From: Amoebophrya sp. AT5.2
Lineage: Eukaryota; Sar; Dinophyceae; Syndiniales; Amoebophryaceae
DNA: 13,815 bases
Reading direction: 5' to 3'
Assembly: GCA_005223375.1 (NCBI GenBank)
Contig: RXOD01005488.1
Location: 1 to 13,815 of the forward strand
Shown piece by piece: positions 6,738-13,815 of the stretch (its first letter is position 1; each line of letters starts with the position of its first letter). The notes beneath the pieces are model-generated. The model saw only the letters and a list, made by a program, of their open reading frames with translations, was not told where the DNA came from and did no database searches. Both the position numbers and the translations under genes were made by a program.

Positions 6738-9653
6738 GCGTAGAAGTGGTTGTACCTCAGCGCCAGACCCAGCAGAAGCAGTGTTGTCTGATTATAACTT
6801 GCTCTCGCCGGCGCGGACAGCGTCTCATCATCACCAGCACATGTTTGGGCAACAAGGAGGGAACAACTATGAGCAGACGCCGACACTCGAACACACTGCG
6901 GTCAACAATCCATGGCAGCACCCGGGGTCGTTGTACCAGCAGCAGATGGACGCACTGCAGTTCGACGGCAGCTCCACCGACGCATTCTTCGGGCAGCTCG
7001 ACCACGAGCAAGCCTACCACCTCGGAGGAGGACGAGGACAGGAGCAGGAGGTGGAGCAAAACTACAACGCGCACCAGCAATACAACGATCTTCATATGAA
7101 TATGATGAGCGAGAAGTACGTTCACGACGTTGGACTCGGTCGGCGGGGTCCACCTCTTGCCCCCGCGATCATGCGACCGCAGCACCAACACCACGAGCCA
7201 CCACTGGCGGCGGCACTCGGAGTTGGAGGGGGTTTGCGGGATGATCTTCACGAGGGTGCTGGCTCCTCCGCAAGCGGCTTGAGCAGTTGCGCGGGTTCCG
7301 CGGTCGTGGACCAATTCAACACCGAGAATTTCCAAGCGGCCGCCGGTGTTGAACTTCTGATCCACCGCGGAGGTGGAGAAGGAGATGAAAGTGCCACACC
7401 AGACGGAACACGTAAAAATGACGAAGGACGAAACAAAATCAAAACTCTGCTCGAGAGCTTGATGGAGCGGGAGGATAGCCTGACGGAGGGTAATGCTGAC
7501 GATTCCATCGACGTGATGCCACCCCCTCCACAGCAGGACGAGCCAGGCACTGGAAATAACCGGCGACGAGTAACGCCATTGAAGGTGGCTTCAACCACCA
7601 GCACTACTCGGATCCAGACTCCTGGACTTGCAGCTCCTCCGTCGACAGCCACGGCTAGTACAACTTCTACTCCTCCTGCGAAAACAAAAACGACGGGCCG
7701 TACCATCACAGAAACCGTGACTCATTCTACGGAAGCAGAGCTGCGAGGGGGTATTCCTATCCACGAGAATTCTGCGTGTCTGTGTCTTCCTGATGTTCTT
7801 GTTGCATGTGTCTCTACCTGCTAAGAACTACGTCGAGAGTGTTGAGTTCACGTGCAGCAGAGAAAAAGCAGCAAGATTTGCATTGCCGCTCGTCCGGCTC
7901 CCAGTCCCACTTCATGATCTGCTGGTGATTTTTATATAAGTACTTCTAACTCACTACAGGGGCTGGTGGTGGTGGTGATACGAGAACGACAGCGAGTGCC
8001 GGAGCTGCGTTGGCAGGGAACAATAAAGACGAAAGCGCAATAAAAGCGGAGAAGGAGATGGCCATCGGAGATGGAGTCGGAGTAGATGACACGATGAGTG
8101 AAGGGGAACAAGGGGGGCTCACTGGGCTCACTGCTTGGTCGACCTTGTGCTCGTTCGAGGACCAGCTGGACTCCTCGCCTCCCGCCCCTACTCCCACCCC
8201 CGCTCAGGCGCAAAAGCTGTGCGAGATCGTGCACGCGCACATTCTCAAGCACCATTCCGTGAGCAAGAAGGCGCGACTACGCGGATTGCTACTATCCAAG
8301 GGGCCGATGAAGGACGCGCTGCAGGAGATTTTTCTTGGAGGAGGGGTGGAATTCGGAATTTTTCAAACAGAGGAGATGCAGCGTCAGGTGCTGGAAGCCG
8401 TGCTGCGGGGTCGGCCACAGTGGTTCAAGCTTCACAGCGAGAACAGCGGTAACCAAGTCTCCGTGGAGGCGCTGGAGTACCCTACGAAAGCTTCGGCCTG
8501 CTCAATCGATGGCACGACTTCTGACGACCAGCAGCTGAAGGCGAAGGAGTGCACGGACCACGTCCTCGAGTCGAAGCTGCAGAACAACCAGCTGCAAATC
8601 AACAAAGAGAAGGAAACGGACACAAACAAGAAGGCCGCGGGGGCGCACCAGCTGGAAAACAGAGTCGAGGAGCTGCGCTTGGACCTGATGAACCAGAACC
8701 TGATGAAGAGCCCCCCGGCAGCAGTAGATGACAGCACATCAGCCCACCACGTCCATTTTCTGAACCAACTCGAAAAAATGCTGGCGAAGAAGTCCCAAGG
8801 GTGGCTGCTCGTCGACGAGATCGAGCGAAGGGAGGAGTACCAGAGGTGGGCCGAAAAAAACAGGAAAATGGACAAGAAGAAGGCCGGCCTCGTCGCGAGT
8901 ACGAGTACGTCCGCGTCCTCGAAGAGCACGAGCATAAGCAAGCTCAGCGAGCTAGCGTCCTCTGCGATCATCGGCAACGCCAAAACCCGATTTGTAGTCC
9001 GCCCGCGTGATCCCACCAAGCCCGGCAAGTTGGTAGTGCAATTGCGTAGGAAGTGGGACGAGCAGAAAGCGGAGCAGGACGAAAGCAAGAAGAAAAATAC
9101 TGGTGTCGTCACTGATGTGTCGTCGAAGACGAAGGCCGGACCACAGGATCTTCTGAGTGCTCCTGCTCTTCTGTGTCAGAAGGCAGTCGCGGAGACTGTT
9201 GCCGGTAGCAAGAATTTCATCTCGTCAACGGCTGCAGCGCCAGCGACTGCTTCTGCGGGGGCATCGGCACTGGGCTGGGTATCTGGTGCTCCGGCGCCGG
9301 CGGAAGGGGTCGAGGCGGTAGCGATGGGCGTCAGACGAGAAGATGAACGCTCTCACCACAAAGCTGAAGCCTCCGACGCGCTCAACAGGAGTCGAAGCGG
9401 CCGTAGTGGCGAGCAGGAGGACCGCTTTGATTTTTACGAAGGAGGACTTGGGGAAAACGAAAAAATGACAATCGAGATGCTTTTGGATCGAGAAGAAAAG
9501 CACCTGATGCGAGAGCAAACGCGGCTGCAGCATGAGTTTCAAGCGAAAATGGAACGGCTGCAGAGGCGACTGAAGGATCTCCGCGACGAAAAGCAGCGAT
9601 TCTCCCGACTCAAACTTGGCAGCGCGGGCGCCTCCGCTAAAACGCGGGGGTAG
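6715..9653 (+). CDS. Unrecognised 909-aa low-complexity and coiled-coil protein, two exons
   Basis: Exon 1 (6715-7750) joins exon 2 (7960-9653) across a 209-nt GT-AG intron (GTATTC...TCTAACTCACTACAG, with a CTAAC branch-like site). The joined frame is 910 codons with no stop, which strongly supports one gene. An in-frame TGA at 6673 lies upstream of ATG 6715; Met43 (6841) is the alternative start. Residues 1-345 are rich in His, Gln, Gly and Ser and probably disordered. Exon 2 opens with a Gly run. Residues about 431-503 form a charged helical region (KLCEIVHAHILKHH, FGIFQTEEMQRQVLEAVL, RPQWFKLH). Another conserved-looking block is about 679-705 (TRFVVRPRDPTKPGKL). Ser/Ala/Thr-rich linkers follow, and residues about 848-896 are a strong coiled coil (heptad Leu/Met with many Glu and Arg). 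There is no signal peptide or TM segment. It looks like a scaffold or cytoskeletal protein, but no family is recognised. Confidence 0.8.
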
Positions 9654-9779
9654 GGGTCGAGCTCGTCGTCGACGTGCTCGTGGCACGACGCGGACATTAA
9701 ACTTAGATATTGATAAAGATTGCGAGGCCAAGGCCAACATCAAAATTTGAATTTGGTGTATGTGGTCGTGTATCTAGTA
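9654..9779. terminator. Tail-to-tail 3' region shared by convergent genes
   Basis: This holds the 126 bases between the stop of the 909-residue gene (plus) and the stop of the minus-strand gene. It contains GTCGAC-centred palindromic sequence (CGTCGACG, 9669-9676) and a small hairpin (CGTGC, loop TCGTG, GCACG, 9674-9688). The right half is AT-rich. The 3' ends of both transcripts must fall here or overlap. No AATAAA signal is seen on the plus strand. Confidence 0.35.
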
Positions 9780-10216
9780 CTAGTAGGTGGAGACCAGCAC
9801 GAAGTCGAAGTACTCGTCCGTGTTGATCTGTGATGCTGGCCGCGGAACGCACACACTAAATTTCTCCCAAAAACCACCTGGATGCTCATACAGTACTTCA
9901 CTTGACCTTGAGCCAAAATCGCTTGTAATGTGCTCGCGGTTGTTCATCATCCCAAAGACAAATGCCAGAATATCAGGATCTTGCTAGCTCGCGACTCTGA
10001 AGCTAGCCTGTTCGTACCCATCAAATCAATGATCGCAGTTCTCTTTTTCAATCCGTGGAATTTCTTCGAAGTTGTATGCCCATTCGTGAAGTAGATCCGC
10101 GCCCGTGTGAGGCTTCTCCTGCAGAAGAAGGCGAAGATCCTCAACTTGATCCACCGCTGGAGTTCATCTCAACGCATAGATAGATGAGAATCATAAGTAC
10201 AACGATCCTCCAACAT
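9780..10216 (-). CDS. Unrecognised small protein in three exons (about 111 aa)
   Basis: Assembled by reading frame on the minus strand. Exon 1 (10216-10201) is MLEDR plus one base, ending before GTACTTATG. A 44-nt GT-AG intron (10200-10157, acceptor AACTCCAG) follows. Exon 2 (10156-10037) contains VDQVEDLRLLLQEKPHTG, then LLHEWAYNFEEIPRIEKEN. A 57-nt GC-AG intron (10036-9980) follows. Exon 3 (9979-9780) contains DILAFVFGMMNN, LYEHPGGFWEKFSV and DEYFDFVLVSTY, ending TAG. All joins keep phase. The unspliced frames are short, so the gene is easy to miss. The exon 2/3 join is ambiguous because GATC flanks the intron (9977-9980, 10031-10034). Exon 1 may extend 5' to an acceptor near 10270, since that frame is also open and protein-like (HFWTTQAILSS). 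It is divergent from the cyclophilin gene. No family recognised. Confidence 0.55.
9907..9923 (-). other. Match to 3' end of dinoflagellate spliced leader
   Basis: The minus strand reads AGCGATTTTGGCTCAAG followed by GT. The last 13 bases equal the 3' end of the dinoflagellate spliced leader (known consensus ends AGCCATTTTGGCTCAAG); 16 of 17 bases match. It lies inside exon 3 of the minus-strand gene, where it is read in frame as Ser-Asp-Phe-Gly-Ser-Arg. It is not a full SL RNA gene: upstream bases diverge and the usual donor context is not clear. It may be a leader relic from reverse-transcribed mRNA, or coincidence. Confidence 0.35.
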
Positions 10217-10326
10217 TGATGAAAGAATGGCTTGAGTGGTCCAAAAATGATCCCAATTGTACTGGCTGCAGTTATGTTTGAGCTAAGTTGAGTTTACTTA
10301 TTTGGATTCGCAAAGTTTGAGCTAAT
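10217..10326. promoter_or_regulatory. Divergent 5' region with 39-bp-spaced direct repeat
   Basis: Only 110 bases separate the ATG of the minus-strand gene (if it starts at 10216) from ATG 10327 of the cyclophilin gene, so control elements are probably shared. An 11-base direct repeat, GTTTGAGCTAA, occurs at 10276-10286 and 10315-10325, the second copy directly before the PPIH ATG. An in-frame TGA (10318-10320) fixes that start. Confidence 0.5.
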
Positions 10327-11153
10327 ATGGAGAACCGGCCGCTTCGGGATCCGGACAACCCGGTGGTGTTCTTCGATATTGGGGTCGGAGGTCACGCCAT
10401 CGGGCGCATAAAGATTGAGCTGTATCGCGACGTCGCACCCAAAACCGCGGAGAACTTCCGCCAGCTCTGCACCGGAGAGTTCAAACTGAACCGGGTACCT
10501 ATCGGCTACAAGAACTCGGTCTTCCATCGGGTCATCAAGGACTTCATGGTACTTCTTTTAACTTTTACTAATATAAGTACTTGCATTGTGAATTCATTCA
10601 TTTGCCAATTGGAACGAATGATTGGATGACGATGTATACATTTATCTTTTGCCTTTGTTCTTAAAAACTAAAAAGAATCTGCTGCGTAGGTACCTTTCAT
10701 GGGTGTGCGAAGATTGAAACCACAGTGACGGCGTCTTCACTATGATGCACAACTGGTGCGTTCTTCACTTCAACATCTCGAACCACAAGGACAAGAAAGA
10801 CAACAAACATCGTCACTCCTTTACTCGACCAGGTCCAAGGCGGCGATTTTGTGAAGGGCGACGGCACGGGCTCTCTGTCAATTTTTGGCGAGCGCTTCCC
10901 CGACGAGAATTTCACACTGAAGCACGATCAAGCGGGACTTCTCTGCATGGCAAATAGCGGACCAAACACGAACGGGTGCCAGTTCTTCATCACATGTAAC
11001 AAGGCAGATTGGCTCGACGGGAAGCACGTCATCTTTGGGAAAGTTTTGGACCAGAGCTCGATGCACGTGGTGAGAAAGATCGAAAACGTGGCCGTGGGGG
11101 CGGGACACGCTCCAAGACTAAATGTAGTTGTCACCGAATGTGGCGAGTTGTGA
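10327..11153 (+). CDS. PPIH: Peptidyl-prolyl cis-trans isomerase, cyclophilin H type
   Basis: Cyclophilins catalyse cis-trans isomerisation of Xaa-Pro bonds. The PPIH class binds the U4/U6 snRNP proteins of the spliceosome in the nucleus. Exon 1 (10327-10548) and exon 2 (10833-11153) join in phase 0 across a 284-nt GT-AG intron (GTACTTC...CGACCAG), giving 180 residues; human PPIH has 177. The fold is complete: [53 protein letters not shown], then [28 protein letters not shown] and [12 protein letters not shown]. The catalytic and pocket residues of cyclophilin A are present (Arg of FHR, Phe and Met of DFM, Gln of QGGDF, Phe of QFFIT, Trp, Leu and His of WLDGKH). The GEF-x4-VPIGYK loop and the closing CGEL match PPIH rather than CypA. 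No targeting signal. An in-frame TGA at 10318 fixes the start. The class assignment is by remembered similarity. Confidence 0.95.
10549..10832 (+). other. Intron of the cyclophilin gene
   Basis: Phase-0 GT-AG intron, donor ATG|GTACTTC, acceptor GACCAG|GTCCAA. A TACTAAT branch-like sequence occurs near the 5' end (10567-10573). The 12-mer ATATAAGTACTT (10571-10582) is also found in the intron of the 909-residue gene (7934-7945). Both borders are fixed by the conserved FM-(I/V)-QGGDF protein motif, which makes this the most reliable intron in the window. Confidence 0.92.
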
Positions 11154-11985
11154 CGATCATGAAAACCAGAACCAGACCCAGACGCAGAAGATTGATACGC
11201 GAGCCGCGACCTTCTTGTTGGTGGTGAAAGGAAACGCAAAAAAATGTACGACTACGAAACGAAGTGGCAGTCCCCCATAGATGAAATACAGTGCGTAGTA
11301 CCGACAGCGACACCGGCTGCGCTCCATTTCAGCGCGCACCAAAACTATACATTGCATGTGCTAGATTCTAGAAATGTCGATGTCGAAAAAGAGTACGCGC
11401 GGAAATTGGTATCCGACTCTACATGAACATGTTATCAGATGAGCTTGCTGGAGGGCGTGACACCGATGCAGGAGAAGTGCAGTCTGTGGCACGTACCAAA
11501 CGCACCGCTACGATACCGGAAGAGGCGATATTATCGGTATCGCTCGCTTCTAACCGCGAGTCAGAATTTTTTTTTTCGCGGTGGACATTGTTCGAAAAAG
11601 GGCTCAATATCTCTCTCTCCAGCGCAACCTGAACTCGAGATCAAATCCCAACTCCACGAACTTGGTCGTTGCCTGTGTCATTCACTGGTGTGCGTTCTGT
11701 TTCGTACTTCAACTTCGCGTGGGTTCCGCTTTGGTGCGTGGCGGAGCATACTGCTTTGCAGGTGGACATAAAGTGCTGCAACCAGAACTAACTACCACAC
11801 ACACACTATACTCGAAATATATGTTGTACAATGTACATGTACTTGTACACTTACACGCCGAAAAACGCACATCTCTCCAGGAGAGCCTCATATAGCTCCT
11901 TGCTCGTGTGCACGTGTGTGGTGTCTCGATACAGGTGGCTTAAAGCAGAACGCGTCGGGTTCGTAGGTGGACCTCGAGCGTTCGT
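11154..11985. other. Stretch between cyclophilin and cold-shock genes
   Basis: No supported gene. A 60-codon plus-strand ORF (11244-11426, starts MYDYETKWQSPIDE) has a good AAAAAAATG context and a protein-like composition. A second ORF (11423-11632) starts in its stop codon. Neither shows a domain. A 12-T run lies near 11566. Four TGTAC units sit in 25 bases at 11825-11849. A CAG acceptor near 11934 (CGATACAG) followed by an in-frame TAA suits trans- or cis-splicing upstream of ATG 11986. Confidence 0.4.
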
Positions 11986-13815
11986 ATGAAATTGATATCG
12001 AACTTGGAACAGCAGCAAAAGATGAACGATACGGCAGGTCCTCCGTTGGGATGGCTATCCAAGGCCAAGCGGAGGAGGATCCGGCAGAGGTTTTCGTTTC
12101 TTGAAGCCCGAGTCGGCAGTATGAGTATCGGCAAAGAACCATTGGACGATAAGCCGGGCGATTTAAGTGAAATCAACAACATCAAGGTCAACGGGACGAA
12201 TGTGATCACTACCTTGAATCGCAGCGGCGTTGTAAAGATTGTTTCGGACAGCGAGAAAATTGCTTTCATCCTGGACGACGACGGGACGGCGGCTCTCGCG
12301 TACGAGAGCGGGGTGGTCTCCGGCCGCCCCCTCGCTGCCGGCGACCGGGTGACATTCGACATCCGGACGGGGGTGGAGGATGAGCACTTCAATAAGGGGG
12401 CGGTAGCGTACAACGTGCGTTCTGAAACCGCGGTCGCATGTGGAATCAACAACAAGATCAACGGGACGAATGTGATCACCACCTCGAATCGCACCGGCGT
12501 GGTAACGTTGGCTGTGCACACCGATAGCGATAAATTTGCTTTCATCCTGGACGACGACGGGACGGCGTTTTTCGCGCGCGCGGGCGGGGTGGTGTCCGGC
12601 CGCCCCCTCGCTGCCGGCGACCGGGTGACGTTCGACATCTTGCCGGGGGTGGGGGATGAGCACGTCAATAAGCAGGCGGAGGCGCACAACGTGCGTTCTG
12701 AAACCGCGGTCGCATGTGACATCTACGACGAGGGAATCCCAATTCGGAGCGGCTACTGCGCCCCCCCCGACTCCTCCAAGATGAAGGCGAATCAGTATCA
12801 TGTTCAACGTAACGCCGCGTCCTATTACTCGCCGACATGTTCTTGTTCATCTTCCAGCATCCCGCGGTCGATCCATCACGGATCCAAACAGTCTCGTGCT
12901 GACCGGAAGCATGCTCACCGCAAAGAGCAGCGTACAACTGTGTTTGTACCTAGGCTACGTTGAGGTCGAACATCAAGGCAAACACCATGCTCATCGACAT
13001 CGACAAGTAAAAAAAAATACAAATAGTGGATGGTGATGAAGATGTCCTATGAACAATCAATGCAAACGAGACACAGCACGATCTCGATCAACTTCAGGTG
13101 GTGCTGGGCATGAGGACTCGGATTCGTTTCTACCTGCGTCGCCGCGAGCGGTCCTCCAACTCCAACAGCAAGGGACCACGGGGAGCGGGAGGTCGCGCAC
13201 CAAGAAAAAATCTGCGCGGAACAAGAAACGCGTGACAACGCCCAAACCGTGGCCATCTTCGCCGACCCCGACGTGTACTCGTTTATAAATTTATTTTTTT
13301 TTGAAGTCGCCGATGTTCGGTTCGGCAAAGAAATCAATGCAAGCATCATGCCCTATGGCGATCATCATCATAGCATTATGGTATTTTAGTACTACATTAG
13401 TTTACGTGTACGCTCACACTTTGACTTTCACTTCCTTGCATCAAGCATGCAAGCATCTGATGACTTCCGTTGCTACGAACGTAATTGACTTCAACGAACT
13501 CAACCGTTTCCTTTTCCAGACGTTGACTCGGCGTTCGGGACTTCGTCGCTAGAGCATCAACGCGTGGCGGTAGCAGCGAGCGGAATGCGCCACGTCATCG
13601 GGACGGGAGACGAAACACCAGCCGGCGCGCCCAACCGTCGCTGTCCTCCGACCTTGCTCGAGCTGGGCGGGACCGCGGATGCAAGGGACATCTACAGCGA
13701 GGGAAGCGTGACCTACTGCAGCTCCTCCTTCGAGATGTTGAACAAAGAGAGAGAGAATCAGCTTCAGCATCAACTGATCATGACTGAGCCGCTTCCTTTT
13801 CCAGACGTTGACTCG
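11986..13815 (+). CDS. Tandem degenerate cold-shock-domain protein, 3' end outside window
   Basis: The cold-shock domain is an OB fold that binds single-stranded RNA or DNA. ATG 11986 is the first after an in-frame TAA. Residues about 80-144 and 170-235 each read as a cold-shock domain: GVVKIVSDSEKIAFILDDDG and GVVTLAVHTDSDKFAFILDD, then PLAAGDRVTFDI, then A-x-NVRSETAVAC. RNP1 (family KGFGFI) is eroded to KIAFI or KFAFI. RNP2 (VFVHxS) is eroded to ALAYES or FFARAG. A Lys/Arg cluster (KAKRRRIRQR) precedes them. Unspliced, the ORF ends at 12963 with an odd Ser/His/Arg tail. A phase-consistent model splices at 12808|GTAACG to 13098 (basic exon with RSRTKKKSARNKKR), then 13274|GTACTC to 13520, an exon open to the window end. 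That exon repeats TA-x-A-x-DIY-x-EG from exon 1. The domain call is firm; the exons after 12808 are a model. Nucleic-acid binding is possible but the key aromatics are mostly lost. Confidence 0.6.
12178..12447 (+). repeat. Cold-shock tandem repeat, copy 1 (270 bp)
   Basis: An in-frame 90-codon unit starting AAC-ATC-AAG-GTC-AAC-GGG. It shares long identical blocks with copy 2, for example gctttcatcctggacgacga and gtgcgttctgaaaccgcggt. Confidence 0.9.
12448..12723 (+). repeat. Cold-shock tandem repeat, copy 2 (276 bp)
   Basis: Directly follows copy 1 in the same frame. It is 6 bp longer because of two extra codons in the loop before the RNP1-like strand (AVHTDSDKF versus VSDSEKI). It differs most from copy 1 in the RNP2-like strand. 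Confidence 0.9.
13502..13530 (+). repeat. 285-bp-period repeat, first boundary (29 bp)
   Basis: This 29-base sequence (core ttccttttccagacgttgac) recurs at 13787-13815 with two mismatches. The period of 285 is exactly 95 codons, and the frame through the second copy is the one used by the exon at 13520. The core is also a good splice acceptor (TTTTCCAG|AC). Confidence 0.75.
13787..13815 (+). repeat. 285-bp-period repeat, second boundary at window end
   Basis: Second copy of the 29-base sequence at 13502-13530, cut by the window end, so whether the 285-bp unit continues cannot be seen. It is read in frame as PLPFPDVDS, or alternatively works as a second splice acceptor. Confidence 0.75.

Noticed and set aside
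6757..7365. 202-codon minus-strand ORF
   Set aside because: Complement of the Gln/His-rich exon 1. The plus-strand exon joins exon 2 in phase, which the minus frame does not explain.
8432..9112. 226-codon minus-strand ORF
   Set aside because: Ser/Phe-rich complement of the Lys/Glu-rich exon 2 of the 909-residue gene; no independent support.
9947..10144. 65-codon minus-strand ORF
   Set aside because: Runs through the exon/intron border in the wrong frame. The neighbouring frame gives a more protein-like sequence that splices in phase.
11940..12722. 260-codon minus-strand ORF over the cold-shock gene
   Set aside because: Its internal repeat is just the complement of the plus-strand repeat; only the plus strand shows the cold-shock signature.
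1..13815. tRNA, rRNA, snRNA, CRISPR arrays, transposases, viral genes
   Set aside because: I looked for tRNA T-loops, U1/U2/U6 signatures, spaced repeats and transposase or polymerase motifs and found none convincing. ACTTACCTG at 214-222 is simply the complement of a splice donor.

Overview
The window looks like nuclear DNA of a eukaryote with a compact, intron-containing genome. Genes lie on both strands, intergenic gaps are short, and protein frames are broken by short to medium introns (about 27-290 nt in the models here). Introns are mostly GT-AG, and several donors begin GTACTT or GTACTC. The best lineage guess is an alveolate, specifically a dinoflagellate or syndinian such as Amoebophrya. 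This rests on gene density, on a tandem degenerate cold-shock-domain gene (a family common in dinoflagellates), and on one 13-base match to the 3' end of the dinoflagellate spliced leader. It is inference; no rRNA or other marker is present. One gene is firmly identified: a spliceosomal-type cyclophilin (PPIH class) at 10327-11153 whose two exons join perfectly.

Layout. At 72-395 (minus) there is a possible small one-TM protein in two exons. At 784-2622 and 3326-4872 (plus) lies a tandem pair of paralogous, unrecognised membrane proteins with three predicted TM segments each. They share the first exon, a W-R-V-Y-V-H-G-D motif and a conserved internal loop, but differ in a cysteine cluster, a 40-50 residue insertion and exon structure. 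The stretch 4873-6714 is mostly non-coding, with a few very small ORFs and several hairpins or palindromes. At 6715-9653 (plus) lies a two-exon gene for a 909-residue low-complexity/coiled-coil protein of unknown function. At 9780-10216 (minus) a three-exon gene for about 111 residues can be assembled; no single frame of it is long. It is divergent from the cyclophilin gene, with only about 110 bp between the two ATGs. At 11986 to the window end is a gene with two degenerate cold-shock domains made by an in-frame 270/276-bp duplication. A phase-consistent splice model extends it through a basic exon into a 3' exon that carries a copy of its own C-terminal module and the start of a 285-bp in-frame repeat, and it runs off the window.

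No operon logic applies. The visible relationships are tandem duplication (membrane pair, cold-shock domains, 285-bp repeat), a probable shared promoter region between the minus-strand gene and PPIH, and a tail-to-tail arrangement of the 909-residue gene and the minus-strand gene. No tRNA, rRNA, CRISPR, insertion sequence or viral gene was seen. Exon borders of every gene except PPIH and the 909-residue gene should be treated as models.
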